This document shows positions 25,641-31,841 of a DNA stretch of 49,392 bases, piece after piece; positions within the stretch are counted from its first letter, which is position 1, and the number at the start of each line of letters is the position of its first letter. Source of the stretch: an uncultured Oscillospiraceae bacterium (lineage in GTDB: Bacteria > Bacillota > Clostridia > Oscillospirales > Ruminococcaceae); NCBI GenBank assembly GCA_949282975.1, contig CASDQY010000011.1:1-49392 (forward strand), written 5' to 3'. The notes under the pieces were generated by a model that was not told the DNA's origin, searched no databases, and worked only from the letters and a program-made list of their open reading frames with translations. A program made the position numbers and the translations under genes.

Positions 25641-26194
25641 CACAGCCCCAAAGCGGAAGCCGGGTCCATGGGCTGGCCGTTTTCCAACAGTTCAAAGTGC
25701 AGGTGGCAGCCGTCGGCGTCCCCGGTTTTTCCCGCCAAAGCAATGAGGTCCCCGGCGGAGACGGTGTCCCCCTCTTTGACCGCTAAAATATAGCAATGGG
25801 CGTATCGGGTGGTAAGGCCGTCGGCGTGGGTCAGCTCAATCCAGTTGCCGTAGCTGTCGCTGGCGGCGGCGGTGGTAACGGTGCCGTCCATGGCGGCGTA
25901 TACCGGCTCCCCTTCGTCGGCATCCAGATCAATGCCCTGGTGTTCCTCTCCCTCCCGCAAGCCAAAGGCGGAGGTCACCGTCAGCTCCCCCAAAGGCGCT
26001 GTGAGTGTGGGCTGGACTTCGGTTTGGGGCGTCGCCCAGAGGTTTTCCTCCTCCATTTTGCTGGAAAGCCAATCCCCTGCCTGGGCAGCCTGGTTGGGGT
26101 AGAGCCAGAACAGCACCAGCACCACCAGCACCAAAAACAGGGCTAATGCCCCTTGAAGCAGCAAAAGTCCGGTGAGGGAGCCTTTCTTTTCCAC
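25640..26194 (-). CDS. M23 peptidase-domain membrane protein, SpoIVFA-like
   Basis: The 184 residues have a cytoplasmic start, one transmembrane segment (about 8-32), a linker and a LytM/M23 domain (about 70-184). SpoIVFA anchors and inhibits SpoIVFB and its M23 domain is usually thought inactive. Here the zinc ligands appear complete: His85 and Asp89 in HQGID, the HLH motif at 164-166, and His133 in RYAHC. It may therefore be an active endopeptidase or simply a conserved fold. The overlap with the M50 gene is the basis for the SpoIVFA call. Confidence 0.8.
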   Translation of the reverse strand: MEKKGSLTGLLLLQGALALFLVLVVLVLFWLYPNQAAQAGDWLSSKMEEENLWATPQTEVQPTLTAPLGELTVTSAFGLREGEEHQGIDLDADEGEPVYAAMDGTVTTAAASDSYGNWIELTHADGLTTRYAHCYILAVKEGDTVSAGDLIALAGKTGDADGCHLHFELLENGQPMDPASALGL

Positions 26195-26253
26195 CTTTGT
26201 CCCCTCCTAAAAAGCAATCTGCATTACCCTATGCGCAAATTGCCTTTGATATG

Positions 26254-26940
26254 TCAAGGCTGGGAGGGCATTTCGCCGGAGGTAAGAAAGGCGATGCTCC
26301 GTTCGATGGAATCTCTGGAATTGCCCCAGTCGCTCCCCTTGCTGCGGTAATCAAACATCTTGCAGTAATGGGAAACATCCGCTTCCAGTTCATCCAACTG
26401 CTTTAGGCAGAGATCGTCCAGGGATTGTTGAAAATTCTTTTGCCAGTGCTTGTCCAGATTCTGCTTGGCATAGGCGGTAAGCTGCCGGTAATGGGGCAGG
26501 CAGAGGAAGGGCTGTTCCTTCCAAAGTTTGCGCAAATCCTCCTGGGCGGCGTATTGCTGGAGCAGGGTGTGGAAAAACCGCACCTGCGCCCACTGGATCC
26601 GGTCGCAGACAAAACAACTTTCTTCTTTTGGGGGAAGCTGGCCCCGCTTCAGCTTGCCGGAACCGGCGCTCCCCATGGGGTTTTTTTGCAGCTCCTGCAG
26701 GTGGCTTTGCAGGATCAGGGCCAGGCTCAGCCGGTTTTTCTGGGTGCGCATCTGAGCGAAGTGGTGGGCACAGAAGCCCAGCCGGTTGGTTTCGATCCGC
26801 ACATCCGGCTCCATCATGGCTGCGCCCATGATGTACTCTACACTGCGCTGCTCTAACACCCGCACCATAGCGCAGATGGGGCAGCCGTTTTTTTCTTCCA
26901 ACAATTCGGTGACCGGGATGGTAAAGATACTTTCCTGCAT
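26254..26940 (-). CDS. DUF6062 family protein (cysteine-rich, cytoplasmic)
   Basis: First gene of the operon leading into the SpoIVFA/FB-like pair, 59 nt ahead of it. The 228 residues have paired metal-type motifs: GCPICAMV near residue 20, a GFCAHHF segment near 55, CFVC near 115, and LCLPHYRQL near 150, suggesting two related halves, each with a CxxC followed by a C/H motif. No transmembrane segment. GGAGGAATTCTG precedes the ATG. The DUF6062 name rests on memory of this pattern; function is not known. Confidence 0.7.
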   Translation of the reverse strand: MQESIFTIPVTELLEEKNGCPICAMVRVLEQRSVEYIMGAAMMEPDVRIETNRLGFCAHHFAQMRTQKNRLSLALILQSHLQELQKNPMGSAGSGKLKRGQLPPKEESCFVCDRIQWAQVRFFHTLLQQYAAQEDLRKLWKEQPFLCLPHYRQLTAYAKQNLDKHWQKNFQQSLDDLCLKQLDELEADVSHYCKMFDYRSKGSDWGNSRDSIERSIAFLTSGEMPSQP

Positions 26941-27145
26941 CAGAATTCCTCCTTGGGGCGCAGCTTTGGTTTTGCTGACAAATTGGCGCTATCCTGTTGA
27001 TTTCCCCTGTTTTTTGGCCGTCAGGCAAAATGACCGGCGTTCTATAAATCAGGGTAAGTTCACCCGGTTTTCGCCAAAAGCGAAATTGCGCTTCTGCGTG
27101 AAGCGCAAAGGGTGGACTTTGAAACGTCTGCCTTGCAGACGTTTC
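26941..27145 (-). promoter_or_regulatory. structured leader of the DUF6062 operon
   Basis: Reading the minus strand from the probable start near 27140: an 11-bp palindrome (GAAACGTCTGC/GCAGACGTTTC, 27145-27121); then CACCC (27114-27110) with GGGTG (27065-27061) enclosing two hairpins, TTGCGCTTC/GAAGCGCAA (27108-27086) and TTTCGC/GCGAAA (27085-27069); then CCCTG with CAGGG enclosing a GCCG-TCA/TGACGGC hairpin (about 27055-27005). The ribosome site follows some 55 nt later. The dense pairing suggests a regulatory leader. I do not recognise a known riboswitch class. Confidence 0.5.
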
Positions 27146-27146
27146 T

Positions 27147-27175
27147 ATTCTATCATATTTTTTTCGGTTTGTCTC
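27147..27175 (-). promoter_or_regulatory. possible promoter of the DUF6062 operon
   Basis: Minus strand: GAGACA at 27175-27170, a 17-bp spacer and TAGAAT at 27152-27147. The -10 is good, the -35 matches 4 of 6. The 11-bp palindrome abuts it, so it could also be an operator. Confidence 0.45.
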
Positions 27176-27325
27176 CCCTTCTGTGCCGGTTATGGGAAAA
27201 ATCCCCATTTCCCTTTCTTGTTTTTTGTCAGAAGAATATTACTGTTTGTAACTTTTGTCTTTTCAACAAACTGTCAAAGGGAGTTAACGGTTGTCTACAC
27301 CGGCTTTTTCCCCGCAGCAGCCGGG

Positions 27326-27360
27326 GTTTTCAACCTTTTCAACAGAGTTGTTAACAATTT
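27326..27360 (+). repeat. 9-9-3-9 element, copy 1
   Basis: TTTTCAACC (27327-27335) and TTTTCAACA (27336-27344) lie back to back, then GAG, then TTGTTAACA (27348-27356) and ATTT. It is a direct repeat of copy 2, 45 bp further on. The 9-mers differ from the DnaA box TTATCCACA mainly by A for C at position 6. Confidence 0.75.
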
Positions 27361-27370
27361 CGCCCTCCGA

Positions 27371-27405
27371 GTTTTCAACCTTTTCAACAAGGTTTTAAAC
27401 AATTT
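27371..27405 (+). repeat. 9-9-3-9 element, copy 2
   Basis: TTTTCAACC (27372-27380), TTTTCAACA (27381-27389), AGG, TTTTAAACA (27393-27401), then ATTT. It is bracketed by the inverted heptamers CGCCCTC (27361-27367) and GAGGGCG (27407-27413). Confidence 0.75.
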
Positions 27406-27429
27406 AGAGGGCGGGGGCCATTACCTTCG

Positions 27430-27458
27430 GTATAGAATTGGGAAAAACTGCCATACTA
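27430..27458 (+). promoter_or_regulatory. sigma-G-like promoter of the 87-residue protein
   Basis: GTATA at 27430-27434, a 17-bp spacer and CATACTA at 27452-27458. The -10 is an exact match to the sigma-G pattern CATNHTA and the -35 to GNATR. The start codon lies 35 nt downstream. Confidence 0.6.
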
Positions 27459-27493
27459 TGGGCATCTCTTACAGTCAGAAAGGCGGTATTGTT

Positions 27494-27757
27494 ATGGTGA
27501 AGGGTGTGCATCGGCAAGCCATTGAGATTTTACAGCCGGAAGATCCCTGTTTTGAGCGGGCCATCTTTTTTCTCAGTCCCCAGGGGGCGCTGCAGCAGCA
27601 GATCCATCTTCGGGCCGGGGCGTATCTGCGTCAGGCCGGAGTGCGGCTGGACCGGCGCAGCCGGCGGATCCGCAGGCTGAAGCAGGCGGGGTATGCGCTG
27701 GCCTGGGCCGGGGCGGGCAGCGCCTTGACCGGATTGTTGTTTTTCTGGTTGGGGTAA
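27494..27757 (+). CDS. small membrane protein, likely forespore-expressed
   Basis: I do not recognise this family. The 87-residue product has a soluble N-terminal part (VKGVHRQAIEILQPEDPCFERAIFF type sequence, about residues 1-30), a Gln/Arg-rich amphipathic middle (RLDRRSRRIRRLKQ) and a hydrophobic C-terminal segment (about 68-87) that ends the protein in FFWLG, so it is probably a tail-anchored membrane protein. AAAGGCGG lies 7-8 nt before the ATG. A sigma-G-like promoter directly upstream suggests expression in the forespore. A longer in-frame reading back to 26786 crosses the intergenic signals and the gene on the other strand and is not used. Confidence 0.7.
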   Translation: MVKGVHRQAIEILQPEDPCFERAIFFLSPQGALQQQIHLRAGAYLRQAGVRLDRRSRRIRRLKQAGYALAWAGAGSALTGLLFFWLG

Positions 27758-27811
27758 AACCGGAAAATTTCGGGAAAATTGTGAAAAGGGATAGTTTTTT
27801 GCCGGGGGTTG

Positions 27812-27820
27812 TGTTACAAT
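27812..27820 (+). promoter_or_regulatory. extended -10 promoter of the rlmB-like gene
   Basis: TGT followed by TACAAT (27815-27820) forms an extended -10; no good -35 is visible. It lies 38 nt before the start codon. Confidence 0.4.
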
Positions 27821-27858
27821 AAAACAGTATATAATCCAAGGTGAATGGGAGAGAAACC

Positions 27859-28641
27859 ATGAAGCAGGAAGAAACTCTCCGGGAGGATGTAGCGGCAGGG
27901 CGCAATGCTGTGATGGAGCTGCTGAAAAGCGGCCGGGAAATCGACGCCATCTATGTCCGTCAAGGCCCGGCAGAGGGAAGTTTGAAGGCGATTTTGGCCA
28001 AGGCCCGGCAACAGGGCGTGATGGTAAAACAGGTCAGCGGAGAAAAGCTGGACCAGCTTTCCGGCGGGGTGAACCACCAGGGTGTGGCGGCGGTGCTGTC
28101 CGCAGCGGAATACACTACTTTGGAAGAAATTCTTCGCCGGGCGCAGCAGGCGGGACATCCCCCTTTTCTCGTGCTCTGCGATGAGATTCAGGACCCCCAC
28201 AATCTGGGCGCCATCCTCCGCACGGCGGAAGCCTGCGGGGTGGACGGGGTGATTCTGCCCAAGCGCCGCAGTGCGGGGCTGAACCAGACCGTATATAAAA
28301 CCAGCGCCGGGGCGGCGGCTGTGGTGCCGGTGTGCCGGGTAAGCAACTTGGCCCAGACGGTGCGGAGCTTAAAAAAACAGGGAATCTTTTTTTACTGCGC
28401 CCAAATGGGGGGTGTCGACTGGTGCCAGGTGGATTATTCCGGTGGAGCCTGCCTGATTGTGGGCAACGAAGGCAAAGGGGTCAACCGGCTGCTGCTGGAG
28501 GAAGCGGACGTGCTGGTGGGACTGCCCATGCTGGGCCAGGTGAATTCTTTAAACGCTTCGGTGGCGGCAGGGGTGTTGCTTTACGAAATGGCCCGGCAGA
28601 GGCTGGGCAAACCGGCGAAAAACCCCGCCGGAAGCCAATAG
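27859..28641 (+). CDS. rlmB: TrmH/RlmB-family 23S rRNA (guanosine 2-prime-O) methyltransferase
   Basis: SPOUT methyltransferase that uses S-adenosylmethionine to methylate a ribose in rRNA or tRNA. The 260 residues have the small N-terminal substrate domain (GRNAVMELLKSGREIDAIYV) and the SPOUT core with all three motifs: QDPHNLGAILRTAEACGVDGVI, LIVGNEGKGV and LPMLGQVNSLNASVAAGVLLYE. The ATG at 27859 follows GGGAGAG; a GTG 18 nt upstream overlaps that site. The P-type-like gene follows after 16 nt and is probably co-transcribed. RlmB (G2251) is the usual assignment; a TrmH tRNA role cannot be excluded. Confidence 0.88.
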   Translation: MKQEETLREDVAAGRNAVMELLKSGREIDAIYVRQGPAEGSLKAILAKARQQGVMVKQVSGEKLDQLSGGVNHQGVAAVLSAAEYTTLEEILRRAQQAGHPPFLVLCDEIQDPHNLGAILRTAEACGVDGVILPKRRSAGLNQTVYKTSAGAAAVVPVCRVSNLAQTVRSLKKQGIFFYCAQMGGVDWCQVDYSGGACLIVGNEGKGVNRLLLEEADVLVGLPMLGQVNSLNASVAAGVLLYEMARQRLGKPAKNPAGSQ

Positions 28642-28657
28642 GGGAAGGAGATCAAAT

Positions 28658-31222
28658 ATGTCGGATCAAAAATTTTCCGTAGACGATATTTTGGAAGAAT
28701 TAAAACAACAGGAAAGCCAGCAAAAACAGGAAAACTATCGCCAGGCCCGGCGGTACGATACCCAAAGCCTGCTGGATGAAATTTTGGGCAGCCATCCTGC
28801 GCCGAAAACAAAGCCGGAAGAGCCCAAACAATCTGTCCCGGCCACACCGCCTCCGGCAGAGGAGCCTTCATCGGCGCAGCAGGCAAAGCCCGAACCGGAA
28901 AACCCCCGGCGGGAAGAACGGTTTACCCTGGACGAAGAAGCCCTGCGGCGGCACCAGCAGGAACAGGGGAATCTGCGTTCCCCCCTGTGGCCTACCCAGG
29001 AGTTCGGCGTAACCCCAACGCAGGATAAGCCCGCCCCCCCGCCGGCACAGCCTTCTCAGCCGCCCAAACCCCACACCCCGGCGGCGGATACCTTTGCGGA
29101 AAAGGCGGAAGAATACGACACCTTCCGACGTCGCCGGGAAGAAATGATTCAGGGCTTTACGCTGAAAACCCCGCCCCATTTGGAAGAGGGGCAGCAGATG
29201 CCGGTATCCTCTCCGGACGCTTTGCAGCCTGTGCCGCCCATGGGCCTTTCCAAAGAGCGCACCGCCGCTTTGCAGGAAAAGCTCAAACAGTTCCACACCG
29301 GGCCTGTGGGCCAGACGGGGAAACCGGAAAGCAAAAAAGGGGAAGGCAAAGAGGCGCCCAAAGCACGCCCCTTCCCTTCCATGGACGCAATGGAAGCTAC
29401 CGAAGAAGTGCCGCCGGTCAAGGAGAAAAAGCGAAGGAAAAAACCGCCTGTGCCGGAACCGGAAGAAACCATTCCCGACGGGGATTACGAGTTTGAAGAA
29501 TTCACCTCCCTGGATCAGGCGGATGAATTTGCGGGAGCTTTTAAAAAGACCTTCCGGCGAGGGGTCTGGAAATTGGTGGGGCTGGCCGTGGTGTTCCTGC
29601 TGAGTTTGGGCTTTTCCCTGGTGGGAAGCTGGGAAGGCACGCCTTTGGGCGAATTGGGGGACATGGTTCCCTGCATTGCCCAGCTGGTCTGCGCCGTTTT
29701 GGGATTTGGCCTGAGCCTGGATCGGATGAAAAACGGGTTCGTCACCCTTCGCCCGGGAAAGGCGTCCCGGGACAGTCTGATCTCCCTGGCTATGGTTATG
29801 GTCATCGTCTTTTCGGTGGTGCTGCTGGTGGTGGATCCCGCCGCTCTTGCCGGCAGCGGAGTGTATCTCTATGTGCCGGTTGTGCTGTTTGAACTGTTGT
29901 TCGGCGCCATCGGCAAGCTGATGGAATACCGTGCGGTAATCACCAATTTTAAAGTGGTGTCCGCCCCGGCGCAGTACGAAAAATATTCTGTGACCATTGA
30001 GGGCAATCAATCCCTGGCGGAAGATCTGGTTCGGCCCGGCGGCCTGGAGGAACGGGCCTGGATGGCTGAAAGCCGAAAGACGGATTTCCTCAGTGGGTTT
30101 GTAAAGGAATCCTTTGAAAACAGCTTTGGCGATAAAACCGTAAAGGTAACCACCCCCATCTTTTTGATCCTGTCCCTGCTGGCCGGGGTGTTGGCCTTCT
30201 TTTTGGGGGACATCTATTCCGCTTTCACCGTCTTTACCGGTTCTTTGGCGGTAAGCGCCGGGTCCATCGGGTTGTTTTTAACCTCCTTCCCCCTGTATAC
30301 CACCGCCAAGACCCTGTCCCGGATGGGGGGCGCAGTGTTGGGCGGCAGAGCCGTGGAACAGTTTGAAGGGGTCAACTCCCTGGTGCTGGATGCGGCCGAT
30401 CTGTTCTATCCCAAAAACATTACCCTGTACGGCATCAAAACCTTTTCCAATACCCCCATCGACCACGCCATTCTGGACGCCACCAGCGTTCTCTGCCGGA
30501 CCAAAAGCGTGCTGAGCTGCGTGTTCTTAAAGATTATCGGCAACCATACCGATTACCTTTCCCCGGTGGACAGCATTTCCTATGAGGACGGCATGGGCAT
30601 TTCCGCCTGGGTCAACGACCGGCGGATCCTGATCGGCTCTCGGGAACTGATGATCCATCACGGTATCGACGTGCCCAGCAAGGACTACGAGGACCGGTAT
30701 CTGGAACAGAACCGGAATTTGGTTTACCTGTCGGCCAGCGGGGAACTCAGCGGGGTGTTTGTGCTGGGCCTGAGCTACAGCGAAGACATCCGCAATATGC
30801 TCATCGACCTGTACAACAACAATGTGTTGGCTGTGGTTCGCACGGTGGACCCCATTCTTACCCAGCAGCAGCTTTCCAAAATATTTGACCTGCCGCTGGA
30901 GACCTTTGCGGTGGTGCCCAGCCGCCTTTCCAAAGAGCTGGACGCTTCGCTGGAACCCGCCGAAACGGCGCCCGCCCTGGTCTGCCACAATGGCCGGTTG
31001 GCCAGCCAGATCTATTCGGTGCTCTGCGCCAAGGTGCTGGGCCGTCCGGTGAATGCGGGACGTTGGCTGTATCTGATCAGCGCCGGGTTGGGCGTGGCCC
31101 TGTTTGTGCTCTTTACCCTGTTGGGCGGCGTGGGGCAGATCAGCAATATCTTCCTGTGCGTGTATGAGCTGATCAGCGCTCTGCTTTGCCTGGGGGTGCA
31201 GTACGCCGGGCGGTTAAAGTAG
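28658..31222 (+). CDS. P-type-ATPase-like membrane protein lacking catalytic motifs
   Basis: The 854 residues comprise a Pro/Glu/Lys-rich, probably disordered cytoplasmic region (1-290, opening FSVDDILEELKQQ) and a P1B-ATPase-like layout: membrane segments near 302-320, 335-355, 371-391, 401-421, a soluble part of about 75 residues in the actuator position, segments near 498-520 and 522-545, a soluble region 550-795, and two final segments. In the P-domain position LVLDAADLFYP (D578) replaces DKTGT; IRxMLIDLYNNNVLAVVRTVDP replaces TGDN; LVCHNGRLAS replaces GDGxND; no TGE is seen in the actuator part. GSRELMIHHGI resembles the N-domain segment. It cannot hydrolyse ATP by the known mechanism; a structural or regulatory role is inferred. 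Confidence 0.75.
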   Translation: MSDQKFSVDDILEELKQQESQQKQENYRQARRYDTQSLLDEILGSHPAPKTKPEEPKQSVPATPPPAEEPSSAQQAKPEPENPRREERFTLDEEALRRHQQEQGNLRSPLWPTQEFGVTPTQDKPAPPPAQPSQPPKPHTPAADTFAEKAEEYDTFRRRREEMIQGFTLKTPPHLEEGQQMPVSSPDALQPVPPMGLSKERTAALQEKLKQFHTGPVGQTGKPESKKGEGKEAPKARPFPSMDAMEATEEVPPVKEKKRRKKPPVPEPEETIPDGDYEFEEFTSLDQADEFAGAFKKTFRRGVWKLVGLAVVFLLSLGFSLVGSWEGTPLGELGDMVPCIAQLVCAVLGFGLSLDRMKNGFVTLRPGKASRDSLISLAMVMVIVFSVVLLVVDPAALAGSGVYLYVPVVLFELLFGAIGKLMEYRAVITNFKVVSAPAQYEKYSVTIEGNQSLAEDLVRPGGLEERAWMAESRKTDFLSGFVKESFENSFGDKTVKVTTPIFLILSLLAGVLAFFLGDIYSAFTVFTGSLAVSAGSIGLFLTSFPLYTTAKTLSRMGGAVLGGRAVEQFEGVNSLVLDAADLFYPKNITLYGIKTFSNTPIDHAILDATSVLCRTKSVLSCVFLKIIGNHTDYLSPVDSISYEDGMGISAWVNDRRILIGSRELMIHHGIDVPSKDYEDRYLEQNRNLVYLSASGELSGVFVLGLSYSEDIRNMLIDLYNNNVLAVVRTVDPILTQQQLSKIFDLPLETFAVVPSRLSKELDASLEPAETAPALVCHNGRLASQIYSVLCAKVLGRPVNAGRWLYLISAGLGVALFVLFTLLGGVGQISNIFLCVYELISALLCLGVQYAGRLK

Positions 31223-31232
31223 GAGGACGTTC

Positions 31233-31703
31233 ATGGTTTCCTATCAGTTTTTGGATACGCCCCTGGGCCGGATGTTGCTGGCGCAGCAGGAAAATGCCCT
31301 GATTGCGGCGGAATTTGACGCTCTGCCCCGGTCCGGCTGGGTGGAAACTTCCACGCCGCTGCTGGCTTTAGCCGGCCGGCAGCTTGCGGAATACTTTCAG
31401 GGGCAGCGGCAGGAATTTTCTCTGCCCCTGGCCCCCCAGGGCACCCCGTTTCAGCAAAGGGTGTGGTCGGCGCTTCAAACCATCCCTTACGGACAGACCC
31501 GCAGCTATGGAGAGATTGCCCGGCAGGTGAATTCCCCCAAGGGCGCCAGAGCGGTGGGAATGGCCAACCATCGCAATCCCATCGCTGTGTTCATTCCCTG
31601 CCACCGGGTGGTGGGGCAAAACGGCGCTTTGACCGGCTATGCCGGCGGGCTTTGGCGGAAGGAAAAGCTGCTGGAACTGGAAAAAGGCCGTATCCCATAT
31701 TGA
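31233..31703 (+). CDS. ogt: methylated-DNA-protein-cysteine methyltransferase
   Basis: Suicide repair protein that removes O6-alkyl groups from guanine. The 156 residues are typical of Ogt: the helix-turn-helix segment TPFQQRVWSALQTIPYGQTRSYGEIA, and the acceptor-cysteine motif PCHRV (Cys123) followed by GALTGYAGG. It begins 10 nt after the P-type-like gene with AGGAGG upstream, so it shares that operon. No Ada-type regulatory domain is fused. Confidence 0.95.
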   Translation: MVSYQFLDTPLGRMLLAQQENALIAAEFDALPRSGWVETSTPLLALAGRQLAEYFQGQRQEFSLPLAPQGTPFQQRVWSALQTIPYGQTRSYGEIARQVNSPKGARAVGMANHRNPIAVFIPCHRVVGQNGALTGYAGGLWRKEKLLELEKGRIPY

Positions 31704-31712
31704 AAAGCAGAA

Positions 31713-31752
31713 CCCCAACTCCGGTATCCGCCGGATTTGGGGCCGTTTTCTT
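31713..31752 (+). terminator. terminator of the rlmB to ogt operon
   Basis: CCCCAA-C-TCCGG pairs with CCGGA-T-TTGGGG (one mismatch) and is followed by CCGTTTTCTTTTTTT. It lies 9 nt after the ogt stop. Confidence 0.85.
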
Positions 31753-31791
31753 TTTTTAGGGAAAAACGTGCCTTTTCTCCCGGATAAAAAT

Positions 31792-31801
31792 GTGCTATAC
31801 T
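31792..31801 (+). promoter_or_regulatory. extended -10 promoter of the YfhO-family gene
   Basis: TGTGC with TATACT at 31796-31801; no good -35. It lies 40 nt before the ATG and shares the ATGTGCTATACTG string with the FUSC gene promoter. Confidence 0.5.
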
Positions 31802-31841
31802 GGCACTGTTCCCATCACATCGCAGGGAAGGAGCTGCTTGC

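Larger units (their letters stand above)
26941..27493. other. 553-bp divergent intergenic region
   Basis: Contains, from left to right, the DUF6062 leader and promoter (26941-27175), a stretch with scattered TTTTCAACA-like 9-mers (27260-27268 and TTGTCTACA at 27291-27299), two copies of the 35-bp DnaA-box-like element (27326-27405), and a sigma-G-like promoter for the 87-residue protein. Bases 27176-27259 show nothing I can name. Confidence 0.6.

Noticed and set aside
27121..27145. 11-bp perfect hairpin followed by a T-rich run on the plus strand, as a terminator
   Set aside because: No plus-strand gene lies upstream of it; it abuts the minus-strand promoter, so a leader stem or operator is more likely.
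26390..27208. Minus-strand frame of 272 codons that continues upstream of DUF6062 in another frame
   Set aside because: Out of frame with the DUF6062 product and running through the hairpin leader; Arg/Ala/Pro-rich shadow.
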